Shown here piece by piece: positions 1-7,798 of a DNA stretch of 46,136 nucleotides. The translations under genes and the position numbers were made by a program. The DNA is from Neoroseomonas rubea. GTDB lineage: Bacteria > Pseudomonadota > Alphaproteobacteria > Acetobacterales > Acetobacteraceae. Numbering within the stretch: position 1 is the first letter of the stretch; each line of letters begins with the position of its first letter. The DNA lies in contig NZ_JACADQ010000010.1 in assembly GCF_016106015.1 (NCBI RefSeq), positions 1 through 46,136 of the forward strand, written 5' to 3'. Below the pieces are notes generated by a model. That model did not search any database, was not told the origin of the DNA, and saw nothing but the letters and a program-made list of their open reading frames with translations.

Positions 1-450
1 GAAGCCGCGCGCCTGCTGGCCGAGGGTGAGGCCGCCGCGCGTGCCGGGAGCCTTGCGGATGCGCGCGCCCGCCGCCAGGCGCTGGCCGACCTGACGGCGC
101 GGCTCGCCGCGGCCTACACCGTGCGCATCGTGAACCGGCCGGGCGAGCCTTCCGCAGTGTGGCGCGTGCCCGCAGCCAATCCGCGCGCGCGCAACTACTA
201 CCTGGTTGTTGAGGCCGTCGATCGCGACGGACGCCCCGTGCAGGTGCCGGTCACGAGCGAGGAGGATGGCCGGGTCGCGCGCGTCTCCCGCTGGGGTCAG
301 CGCGTGCCGGAGGCGGAGTTCGAACGCGTCCGCCGTGACAAGCTCGCCGACGGCATCATCGACCAGCCGGTGATCGGCGAGAAGGCTGCCGGCACAATGG
401 ATACGCGCTGGACCATCCAGACGAGCGGGGGGGCTATCCTGTCATGGTGA
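1..450 (+). CDS. C-terminal part of hypothetical protein (DUF6384-like), truncated by window start
   Basis: The frame is open from base 1, so the start lies outside the window and only about 149 C-terminal residues are seen. The first 40 residues are Ala/Arg/Glu-rich and look helical or coiled-coil. A compact domain follows, with recognisable stretches RPGEPSAVWR, RARNYYLVVEA and DGIIDQPVIG. From memory this resembles the DUF6384 family, a domain of unknown function; I cannot confirm that here. The stop codon overlaps the start of the next gene (ATGGTGA at 444-450), so the two are probably translationally coupled and work together. No catalytic motif is apparent and the role is unknown. Confidence 0.75.
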   Translation, partial: EAARLLAEGEAAARAGSLADARARRQALADLTARLAAAYTVRIVNRPGEPSAVWRVPAANPRARNYYLVVEAVDRDGRPVQVPVTSEEDGRVARVSRWGQRVPEAEFERVRRDKLADGIIDQPVIGEKAAGTMDTRWTIQTSGGAILSW

Positions 451-2015
451 ACGGCGTCGCCGTCCTGCAGGAGATGGATGCGCGCCTCGCGGATGCGCAG
501 CGCGAGGCCTCCGCCGCGCAAGGGGAGGCAGACCGGCTGGCCGCGCGGCGCGAAGGGCTGCGCGCGGAGGAAGCGGCGGCGCTGCGCGAACTCGCGCGGC
601 TGCGCTTCACCGAGATGCAGGACGGGAAGGCGGCGCTCGACGCGCTTGAGTCCGCCGGCGCCCAAGTGCGCGAGAGCCTCGCGCGCCGCGCGGTGGAGCT
701 CGAGGCCACGCAGAAGGCCGTGCTCGATGCGCGCGACGCGCTGCTTGCGGCCGAGGCTAAGCGCGATGCCGAGGCGTCGCGCCATCGCGCGGCGCAGGAA
801 GCGGAAGCAGCCGCGCTGCGCGAAGCCGATGCGCGCGCCGCGCAGGACGAGGCGTTCCAGCGCCTGTCCGCGGCGGCCGAGGAAGCGGAGCGCATCGCCC
901 AGCATGCCGAGCAGAAGGTCGGCTTCGCGACGCGCGACTTCGAGGAGAAGGGCCGGCCCTACCGCGCCGATCCGCTCTTTGCCTATCTGTGGGACCGCGG
1001 CTACGGCACTTCGCGCTACCGGGCCTTTCCGCTCGTGCGCATGATCGACGACTGGGTGGCGCGGCTGATCGGCTTCGAGCCGGCGCGGGCAGCCTATCAG
1101 CTTCTGTCCGAACTTCCCGGTCACATGCAGTCCCACGCGGCGCGCATGCGCGCGACGGCGGATGCGGCGGTGCGCGCGATGGTCGAGCGCCGGCGCACCA
1201 TCGCCGGCCTTCCGGCCGAGGCGGGCCGCCCTTCGGCCGAGGCGATGGACGCCGCCGAGGATGCGGTGGAGGCGGCGCAGGCCGCGCTCGCCGAAGCGGA
1301 GCGTCGCCGGGCCGCGGTCGCGTCCGGGGAGGATGCCGCATCCCAGCAGGCGATGCGCGCGCTGGAAGCCGCGATCGGCGAACGCTCGCTGCGCGCCCTG
1401 AGGGACGAGGCATCGCGCACCCCGACGCGGGAGGATGACGCGATCGTCGCGCGGCTTGAGATCGCGGCGGCCGAGCGTGCGCAGGTGGAGCGCGCGCTGG
1501 CCGAGGCCCAGGCACAGGCCGGCACGGCACGCGCCCGGCTTCAGGAGATGCAGGCGCTGCGCCACGAGATGCGCGGCCGCGGCGTAGAACGCAGCGAATG
1601 GGGCTTCGCCTCCGGCGCGATGGTCGGCGTGCTGATCGGGGAGGTGCTGCGCGGCGCGCTGTCCCGCGATGCGTTCTGGGACCGGATGGAGCGGCAGCGC
1701 TCGCCCGGAGGCGGATCCTGGGGCGGCGCCGGCTCGTCGCAGCCAGGTCCTTGGAACAAGCCGCTGCCCGGGCCCTGGGGGAAGTCCGCGCCGGGCCCCT
1801 GGGGCGGCGGAGGGGGATTCGAGGACGACGCCGCGCCGTATTGGGGCCGGCCCGGCAAGCAGCCGCGCGGCGGTGGCGGCAAGGGCAGCAACGATTGGGG
1901 CGGCGGTTCCAGCGGCGGATCGTCCGGCGGCAGTTGGGGCGAGTCCGGCGGCGGCTTCTCGACGGGTGGTCGCAGCGACAGTGGCGGGGGCTTCCGCACC
2001 GGCGGCTCCATCTGA
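444..2015 (+). CDS. Hypothetical coiled-coil protein with glycine-rich PGPW-repeat tail
   Basis: This is a 523-residue protein with no signal peptide and no family I recognise. Residues about 5-165 are Ala/Glu/Arg heptad-rich and should form a long coiled coil. A middle part (about 165-250) holds more ordered sequence with FAYLWDRGYGTSRYRAFPLVR. A second helical stretch covers about 270-385. A short segment (GFASGAMVGVLIGEVLRGAL, about 390-410) could be a weak membrane-associating helix. The tail from about 420 is low complexity, with PGPW three times at regular spacing and then Gly/Ser-rich sequence. Its start overlaps the preceding stop by 7 bases, which indicates coupling with the DUF6384-like gene. 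A scaffold or envelope-associated role is possible, but this is only inference. Confidence 0.85.
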   Translation: MVNGVAVLQEMDARLADAQREASAAQGEADRLAARREGLRAEEAAALRELARLRFTEMQDGKAALDALESAGAQVRESLARRAVELEATQKAVLDARDALLAAEAKRDAEASRHRAAQEAEAAALREADARAAQDEAFQRLSAAAEEAERIAQHAEQKVGFATRDFEEKGRPYRADPLFAYLWDRGYGTSRYRAFPLVRMIDDWVARLIGFEPARAAYQLLSELPGHMQSHAARMRATADAAVRAMVERRRTIAGLPAEAGRPSAEAMDAAEDAVEAAQAALAEAERRRAAVASGEDAASQQAMRALEAAIGERSLRALRDEASRTPTREDDAIVARLEIAAAERAQVERALAEAQAQAGTARARLQEMQALRHEMRGRGVERSEWGFASGAMVGVLIGEVLRGALSRDAFWDRMERQRSPGGGSWGGAGSSQPGPWNKPLPGPWGKSAPGPWGGGGGFEDDAAPYWGRPGKQPRGGGGKGSNDWGGGSSGGSSGGSWGESGGGFSTGGRSDSGGGFRTGGSI

Positions 2016-2038
2016 TCCTGCCCGGGGTTCGCGTGCCT

Positions 2039-2061
2039 GCGGAACCGGTCTAGGGTTCCGC
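2039..2061. terminator. GC-rich hairpin between coiled-coil gene and TAXI receptor
   Basis: A perfect 8-bp inverted repeat (GCGGAACC at 2039-2046, GGTTCCGC at 2054-2061) with a 7-base loop lies 23 bases after the coiled-coil gene stop. No T-run follows, so it is not a classical intrinsic terminator. It could slow polymerase or protect a 3' end. Confidence 0.3.
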
Positions 2062-2087
2062 CGGACGCACCACCGGGGAGACGCGCC

Positions 2088-3101
2088 ATGACATTCCGCC
2101 GCAGCATCCTTGCCGCCGCGACCGCGGCCGCACTTGCGCTTCCGGGCGCCGCTTCCGCGCAGGCGCCATCCTTCTTCCGCATCGGCACCGGCAGCGCCGG
2201 CGGCACTTACTATCCGATCGGCGGCATCATCGCGAATGCGCTGTCCTGCCCGCCCGGCGCGGCGTGCAACACGGCCGGCGCGACGGACGGCATCCCCGGC
2301 ATGGTCGCGGTCGCGCAGGCGACGCAGGGCAGCGTGCAGAACGTGGCGCTCGTGCATTCGGGCAATGCCGAGAGCGGCTTCACCCAGTCCGACGTCGCGC
2401 ATTGGGCCTACACCGCAACGGGCCTGTTCCAGGGCCGCCCGGCGCAGAACCGCATCCGCTTCGTCGCGCACCTGTTCCCCGAGCACATCCACGCCGTGGT
2501 GCGCCGTGACAGCCCGATCCAGACCTTCAACGACCTGCGCGGCAAGCGCATCGCGATCGGCCTGCAGGCCTCCGGCGCGCGCATCGGGTCCGAACTGATC
2601 CTCGGCGCATACGGCTTCCAGGCCGGCCGCGACTTCACCGCCGAATACCTGAACCAGGCGCAGGGCACCGAGCGCATGCAGGATCGTGGGCTCGATGCCA
2701 CGATTACCGTGGTCGGCTATCCGGCCGCCGCATTCACTGAATTCTGCAGCCGCAGCGGCTGCCGCATCCTGCCGATCCCCGAGGCCGAGGCCGGCCGCGT
2801 GATCGAGAATGCGCCCTTCTATGGCCGCGGCGTCATACCGCGCACGGCGTATGAAGGCCTGACGGCCGATACGCCGACGCTGACCGTCGGCGCCGTCCTC
2901 GTGGTCCGCGACAGCCTGCCGGACGACCTCGTCTACAACATCACCCGCGCGCTCTGGTCCGACACGACGCGCGGCCTGCTCGACCGCGGGCACGCGAAGG
3001 GGCGCGAGATCGTGCGGGAGAACGCGCTGTCGGGGCGTGGCGTCGTCCCATTCCACCCGGGCGCGGAACGCTTCTACCGCGAGGCCGGCATCCTTCGCTG
3101 A
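2088..3101 (+). CDS. TAXI-family TRAP transporter solute-binding protein
   Basis: This is a 337-residue periplasmic receptor that delivers a small organic anion to a TRAP permease. Residues 1-24 form a signal peptide (MTFRRS, then an Ala/Leu core, cleavage after ASA). The mature N-terminus has the TAXI signature RIGTGSAGGTYYPIGG, and IQTFNDLRGKRIAIG is also typical of the family. The length is normal. The start is supported by GGGGAG about 10 bases upstream. The fused permease gene starts 22 bases after the stop, so the two form one operon. TAXI receptors are known for substrates such as glutamate or other carboxylates, but the ligand here cannot be read from the sequence. The facing dehydrogenases suggest a hydroxy acid or keto acid. 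Confidence 0.95.
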   Translation: MTFRRSILAAATAAALALPGAASAQAPSFFRIGTGSAGGTYYPIGGIIANALSCPPGAACNTAGATDGIPGMVAVAQATQGSVQNVALVHSGNAESGFTQSDVAHWAYTATGLFQGRPAQNRIRFVAHLFPEHIHAVVRRDSPIQTFNDLRGKRIAIGLQASGARIGSELILGAYGFQAGRDFTAEYLNQAQGTERMQDRGLDATITVVGYPAAAFTEFCSRSGCRILPIPEAEAGRVIENAPFYGRGVIPRTAYEGLTADTPTLTVGAVLVVRDSLPDDLVYNITRALWSDTTRGLLDRGHAKGREIVRENALSGRGVVPFHPGAERFYREAGILR

Positions 3102-3122
3102 GCAACTGAACGGAGTACGGCC

Positions 3123-5168
3123 GTGTCCGCAACCGACCCGCGCGGCACGGCCGCTTCCTCTGCCACCCGGCTTGATCTTGAAGCCGCGGCCGAACTCGAG
3201 AAGAAGTACGACACCGAGGTCTCCTTTCGCGCGCTGCGCGGCGTCACGGCGGCGATCGTTTCGACCCTGCTCGTGGCGCTGTCCGCCTTCCACTACTACA
3301 CGGCCGGCTTCGGCATCCTGACCGAGCACTGGCACAAGTCGATCCACCTGGCCGCCGTGCTCGGCCTGATCTTCATCATGTTCCCGACCAGCCTCGACCG
3401 GATGCCGAAGATTGGCGGCGTGCCGATCCATGACTGGATCCTGGCGTTGCTGATCGCAGTCGCCTGCTTCTACCTGCCGATTGTCTTCGACGAACTCACC
3501 TTCCGCATCGGCATGCCCAGCACCGAGGACATGGTGATGGGCACGCTGATGGTGGTGCTTGTGCTCGAAGCGACGCGGCGCGCCATGGGCTGGGTCCTGC
3601 CGGCGATCGTGATCGTCTTCATCCTGTACGGGTTGTTCGGCAACCACCTGTCGGGCGTGCTGGCGCATCCCGGATCGTCCTGGGAAGGCTTCATCAGCCA
3701 CGTCTACCTGACGCAGGAAGGCATCTTCGGCATTCCGGTAAAGGTGGTCGCGACCTTCGTCTTCCACTTCGTGCTGTTCGGCGTGCTCGCCACCCGCATG
3801 GGCCTCGGGCAGTTCTTCATCGACATCGCGTCGATCATCGGCGGGCGTTACGCGGGCGGGCCGGCCAAGGTCGCGGTCATTTCGTCGGCCATGTTCGGCA
3901 CCATCAGCGGATCGTCCATCGCCAACACGGTGACGACGGGCTCGCTGACGATCCCGGCGATGAAGCGCATCGGCTACAAGCCGCACTTCGCCGGCGCGGT
4001 CGAGGCCGCCGCGAGTGCGGGCGGCCAGATCACGCCACCCATCATGGGCGCGGCCGCCTTCGTGATGATCGAGTTCCTCGAGATCTCACTGACCACGCTG
4101 CTGATCGCCGCCGCCATTCCCGCCGCGATGCATTTCTGGGGCGTCTTCGTGCAGGTGCATTTCGAGGCGAAGCGCCTCGGCCTGCGGGGGATGGACCCGG
4201 ACGAGATTCCGAGGCTCTGGCCCACGATCCGTGATGGCTGGCCGACCGTGATCCCACTTGTGCTGCTCGTCTGGGTCATCGTGGACGGCTACACCCCCTA
4301 TCTCGCTGCCTTCGCCGGCATCAGCGCCTGCATCGTGGTGGGCTTCCTCAATCCGCGGAACCGGCTGACGATCAAGGACCTGTGGGATGCCTTCGACCTT
4401 GGCTCCCGCTACGCGCTCGCGGTGGGTGCTGCGGCCGCGGCGGTCGGCATCGTGGTCGGTGTCGTCACGCTGACCGGTGCCGGCTTCCGCATCGGCTTCA
4501 TCGTCACCCAGGCTGCGGCGCAGACGGCGGAGATGTTCCGGCCCATCGTGGAAGCGCTGCCCGCCGGCTTCGGCTCGATGCAGGGGCTGACGCTGTTCAT
4601 CACCCTCATCTTCGTCGCGCTGGTCTGCATCGCGATGGGGGCCGGCATCCCCACGACGGCGCTCTACATCGTGCTGGCCGCGATCGCGGCACCGGCGGTG
4701 GTGCAGCTCGGCGTGCCGCCGATCGCCGCCCACCTCTTCATCCTCTACTACGGCATCCTGGCTGACCTGACGCCGCCGGTCTGCGTCTCGGCCTACGCCG
4801 CTGCCGGCATCGCAGGATCCAACCCGTTCCGCACGGGCATCACGGCCTTCCGACTCGGCATGGCGAAGGCTACGGTGCCTTTCGTCTTCGCCTATGCGCC
4901 CGTGATGCTGATCGTGGTGCCCGACTTCACCTGGGGCGCCTTCATCTTCACCGTCGGCACCTGCGCCATCGGCGTGCTGATCCTCGGCATCGGCATGACG
5001 GGCTACGCCTTCACGCATATGGGGCTGGCATCGCAGGCCGTGCTGGTGGTCGCGTCGCTGATGATGATCTCGCCCTCAGGGCCACTGACGGCGATCGGCG
5101 CGGTGCTGGCCGCGCCGGTGCTGCTGGTCAACTTCCTGAAGGCGCGACAATTGCCCGCTGTCGCCTAG
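3123..5168 (+). CDS. TRAP transporter fused permease (4TM/12TM, DctQM-like, TAXI-linked)
   Basis: This 681-residue inner-membrane protein combines the small (DctQ-like) and large (DctM-like) TRAP subunits in one chain, as is usual for TAXI systems. About 16-18 hydrophobic helices are visible. Conserved large-subunit stretches include FGTISGSSIANTVTTGS, EAAASAGGQITPPIMGAAAF and GAGIPTTALYIVLA. The protein uses an electrochemical gradient to import the ligand held by the receptor just upstream. Translation starts at GTG (3123), with GGAG about 7 bases before it. Its 3' end overlaps the convergent SDR gene by 4 bases, so no terminator separates them. Confidence 0.95.
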   Translation: MSATDPRGTAASSATRLDLEAAAELEKKYDTEVSFRALRGVTAAIVSTLLVALSAFHYYTAGFGILTEHWHKSIHLAAVLGLIFIMFPTSLDRMPKIGGVPIHDWILALLIAVACFYLPIVFDELTFRIGMPSTEDMVMGTLMVVLVLEATRRAMGWVLPAIVIVFILYGLFGNHLSGVLAHPGSSWEGFISHVYLTQEGIFGIPVKVVATFVFHFVLFGVLATRMGLGQFFIDIASIIGGRYAGGPAKVAVISSAMFGTISGSSIANTVTTGSLTIPAMKRIGYKPHFAGAVEAAASAGGQITPPIMGAAAFVMIEFLEISLTTLLIAAAIPAAMHFWGVFVQVHFEAKRLGLRGMDPDEIPRLWPTIRDGWPTVIPLVLLVWVIVDGYTPYLAAFAGISACIVVGFLNPRNRLTIKDLWDAFDLGSRYALAVGAAAAAVGIVVGVVTLTGAGFRIGFIVTQAAAQTAEMFRPIVEALPAGFGSMQGLTLFITLIFVALVCIAMGAGIPTTALYIVLAAIAAPAVVQLGVPPIAAHLFILYYGILADLTPPVCVSAYAAAGIAGSNPFRTGITAFRLGMAKATVPFVFAYAPVMLIVVPDFTWGAFIFTVGTCAIGVLILGIGMTGYAFTHMGLASQAVLVVASLMMISPSGPLTAIGAVLAAPVLLVNFLKARQLPAVA

Positions 5169-5935
5169 AACAGCGAATAGCCTCCGTCGACCACCAGGCA
5201 GTCACCTGTGTGATAGGCGGAGGCGTCGCTCATCAGGTAGACGGCAAGTCCGCCGAAATCCGCGCCCGTTCCCCAGCGGCGGGCGGGGATGCGCGGCAGC
5301 ACCGCGGCGGCGAAGCGCTCATCCGCCACGCTGCCTGCCGTCATCGCCGTCTCGATCCAGCCAGGCAGGATGGCATTAGCCCGGATGCCGTGGCGGGCGA
5401 GCTCCACCGCCAGCGCGCGGATCATCGCCACCATCGCGCCCTTCGTCGCGGCGTATTGCGCATTGCGCGCCGCGCCTTCGATGGCCGCCAGTGACGCGGT
5501 GCCGACGAGCGACCCGCCGCCGCCCCGATCGACCATGTGCCGCGCGGTAGCGCGCAGCGTGTGGAAGGCGCCGTCCAGGTTCACGCGGGTCACGCGATGC
5601 CATTCGGTGCTGTCGAGCTCCGTGAACTTCCGCTTCAGCCCATAGGTTCCCGCGTTGGCGAAGCAGGCATCGACACGGCCGAGTGCGGCAAGCGTGCCTT
5701 CCATCGCGCGCTCGACCGCCCCTTCGTCGCCGACGTCGCAGACCGTCGCGTGAAGGCGGACGCCGGTCCGCTCAAGCTGCGCCGTCGCGGCTGCGTTCTT
5801 CGCCGCGTTCGTACCCCAGATCGCGACATCGGCGCCGGCCTCCGCCAGCGCCTGCGCCATGCCGAGTCCGATCCCTGAATTGCCGCCGGTGACGAGCGCG
5901 ACCTTGCCGGTCAGGTCGAAGGCCCGGTAGGCCAT
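5165..5935 (-). CDS. SDR-family NAD(P)-dependent oxidoreductase
   Basis: This is a 256-residue classical short-chain dehydrogenase/reductase and is probably cytosolic. The cofactor loop TGGNSGIG is at residues 16-23, with NAG at about 94-96. The catalytic set is Asn119, Ser148, Tyr161 and Lys165 (the YAATK stretch). The C-terminus YSLF follows the common GDCLVVDGGY strand. The length is standard. The start codon overlaps the stop of the upstream D-2-hydroxyacid dehydrogenase, so both come from one minus-strand transcript. The pair faces the TRAP transporter and may oxidise or reduce the imported substrate. The exact substrate is unknown. Confidence 0.92.
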   Translation of the reverse strand: MAYRAFDLTGKVALVTGGNSGIGLGMAQALAEAGADVAIWGTNAAKNAAATAQLERTGVRLHATVCDVGDEGAVERAMEGTLAALGRVDACFANAGTYGLKRKFTELDSTEWHRVTRVNLDGAFHTLRATARHMVDRGGGGSLVGTASLAAIEGAARNAQYAATKGAMVAMIRALAVELARHGIRANAILPGWIETAMTAGSVADERFAAAVLPRIPARRWGTGADFGGLAVYLMSDASAYHTGDCLVVDGGYSLF

Positions 5936-6891
5936 CAGTAGCCCGCCCTTCGGTCCACGAGCTGCGAGGCCGGCGCGCCATCGAGGAAGCGGCGCATGTT
6001 CTCCGCCAGCAGGGCGGCCACGACCTGGTCGCGCTGCGGATGCAACCCGCCGATATGGGGGAGGACCATGATGTGCTCCTCGCCCCAGAACGGGTGTTCC
6101 GCCGGCAGTGGTTCCGTGCGGAACACGTCCAGCACGGCGCCGGCGATCGTGCCGCCGCGCACGGCGGCGACGAGGTCCTCGTCCCTGATCAGCGCGCCGC
6201 GGCCGAAGTTCAGCAGCCAGGCGGTCTTCTTCATGCGCGCGAGCCGCGCGGCATCGACAAAATTCTCGGTGGCCGGCGTTGCCGGCAGCAGCAGCACGAC
6301 GAAGTCGCTCTCGGCGAGGACCGCATCGGTGCCGTCGGGCGTGTGGACCTGCTCCACATGCGGCACCGCCGCGCCGTCGCGTTTGGTGCCGATCACCCGC
6401 ATCTCCAGCGCCGCGGCCTTGCGCGCCAGCTCTGCGCCGATCGCGCCGAGCCCCAGTATGCCGAGCGTGCTGCCCGCCAGTGTCGCCGAGACCCGGCGCG
6501 TCCAGCGCTGCGCCGCATTGTCCGCGACGATCGCGGCATAGGGCTTGGTGATGTGGAACAGTGCGCCGAGGATGTTCTCAGGCATCTGCACCCGATGCGT
6601 ACCGCGCGCGCAGGAGAGCGCGATGCCGTCCCGAAGGTCCGCCCGGCCGAGCCAGTGTTCCACGCCGGCCGTGAGCGACTGGATGAAGCGCAGCCTCGGC
6701 ATCCGGTCGAGCACACCGGGCGGCGGGCCCCAGGATAGCAGCGCCTCTGCCTCAGCCAGCAACACCGGATCGGGTGTGGCCGCGCGCGGCACGACCTCGA
6801 TCCGCAGCCGATCGCCCAGCCCCGCTTCCGAAACGGCGCGCGCATAGGGTTCGGCGCCGTCGATCCAGAGCAGCAGCAGCGGTTTCGTCAT
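5935..6891 (-). CDS. D-2-hydroxyacid dehydrogenase (NAD(P)-dependent)
   Basis: This 318-residue protein interconverts a 2-keto acid and a D-2-hydroxy acid. The Rossmann motif GLGAIG is at about residues 147-152. The family catalytic triad is present: Arg231 in NFGRGA, Glu260 in FRTEPLP, and His279 in LPHIGG. FRTEPLPAEHPFW resembles glyoxylate/hydroxypyruvate reductase-like members. The stop overlaps the start of the SDR gene, which indicates coupled expression. With the neighbouring TAXI transporter it suggests uptake and processing of a hydroxy or keto acid. That link is inference from context. Confidence 0.93.
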   Translation of the reverse strand: MTKPLLLLWIDGAEPYARAVSEAGLGDRLRIEVVPRAATPDPVLLAEAEALLSWGPPPGVLDRMPRLRFIQSLTAGVEHWLGRADLRDGIALSCARGTHRVQMPENILGALFHITKPYAAIVADNAAQRWTRRVSATLAGSTLGILGLGAIGAELARKAAALEMRVIGTKRDGAAVPHVEQVHTPDGTDAVLAESDFVVLLLPATPATENFVDAARLARMKKTAWLLNFGRGALIRDEDLVAAVRGGTIAGAVLDVFRTEPLPAEHPFWGEEHIMVLPHIGGLHPQRDQVVAALLAENMRRFLDGAPASQLVDRRAGY

Positions 6892-6905
6892 GGCCTGGTC
6901 TCCAT

Positions 6906-6928
6906 CCTGCCGCGAAGCCTGCGGCAGG
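6906..6928. terminator. Hairpin between crp-like gene and dehydrogenase
   Basis: A perfect 8-bp stem (CCTGCCGC at 6906-6913, GCGGCAGG at 6921-6928) with a 7-base loop fills the 55-base gap downstream of the Crp-like gene and upstream of the dehydrogenase, both on the minus strand. It has no U-tract. It may partly separate the regulator transcript from the metabolic operon. Confidence 0.3.
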
Positions 6929-6946
6929 TGGCGGGCCGCGTCCAGA

Positions 6947-7711
6947 TCAGGCCGCGGGCGCGCGGAGCTCGGCCGCGACCAGTGCCTGCATCTCCATCAC
7001 ACGCAGGATGCGGATGGCGCGGCGGTCGCGCGCGAGCCAGCCCTCGCGCGTCATGTCCGACAATTCCCGAGAGACGACTTCGCGTCGCGCGCCGATGCGC
7101 GCCGCCAGCTCATGGTGCGGCGGCGGCGGGGAGACGACGCGTTCAGTCGGCGCGCCGGCACGCGGACGGGACAGGCGCAGCAGCTCCGAGAACAGGCGCA
7201 GCCGCACCGGGAGAGCCTCCCGCTCCAGCGTGCGTTCCGTCTGTAGTCGCAGCTTCGCGGCCAGCGTGCGCAGCAGCGCGTGGCAGGCGGTGGGCGTCGT
7301 GAAGACGAAGTCGAGGAACGCCTGCGCCGGGATGATGCAGAGCCGGGACCGAGCGATGGCGGATACATTCGCCGCGCGCGGCGCACCGTCGATGGCGGAC
7401 AGCTCGCCGAAGAACTCGCCGGCGCCGAACTCGTTCAGCAGCACTTCGCGCCCGGAGGCGGCGCGCAGTTGCACGCGCACCGCGCCGGTCGCGACGAAGA
7501 AGATGTCGGTCGAGGGCTCGTCCTCATCCACCACGACCTGGCCGGGTTCCACCGTGCGCCAGCGCGCGGCGGCCGAGAGACGCTCGAGCGCGGCGGCGTC
7601 GGCGCCGCGGAAGAAGGGCAGGTCGGTCAGCGACGGCGGGCGCGGCGGCTCAGTCATGGCGGGGTGCAGCCAGACGAGGTGGGGAAGGGAGGGATCCTGG
7701 ATCGCGCGCAT
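6947..7711 (-). CDS. Crp/Fnr-family transcriptional regulator
   Basis: This is a cyclic-nucleotide-binding-fold regulator of about 254 residues. The N-terminal cNMP-like domain includes GQVVVDEDEPSTDIFFVATGAVRVQL and EFFGELSAIDGAPRAA. The latter matches the phosphate-binding-cassette position (GE, then RxA) and so could bind a nucleotide. A dimer helix follows, then a C-terminal winged helix with HHELAARIGARREVVSRELSDM as the DNA-recognition part. I chose the start at 7711 because GGAGG lies 7 bases upstream on the minus strand; the longer frame to 7765 lacks such a site. A nucleotide cyclase is encoded about 1.6 kb away, so cAMP is a possible ligand, but this is inference. No Fe-S cysteines typical of Fnr are seen. 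Confidence 0.9.
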   Translation of the reverse strand: MRAIQDPSLPHLVWLHPAMTEPPRPPSLTDLPFFRGADAAALERLSAAARWRTVEPGQVVVDEDEPSTDIFFVATGAVRVQLRAASGREVLLNEFGAGEFFGELSAIDGAPRAANVSAIARSRLCIIPAQAFLDFVFTTPTACHALLRTLAAKLRLQTERTLEREALPVRLRLFSELLRLSRPRAGAPTERVVSPPPPHHELAARIGARREVVSRELSDMTREGWLARDRRAIRILRVMEMQALVAAELRAPAA

Positions 7712-7798
7712 GGTCTGCCTCCGGCGTGGCGCCCGTGCGGCGCCAACGACCGCAGGGTGTGACACGGCATGTCGGGAGGCGAGTGACGCGGATCACCA

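Noticed and set aside
297-3986. 1229-codon open frame on the minus strand
   Set aside because: It runs antisense to the coiled-coil, TAXI receptor and TRAP permease genes, which have clear family motifs. Long antisense frames are expected in very GC-rich coding DNA.
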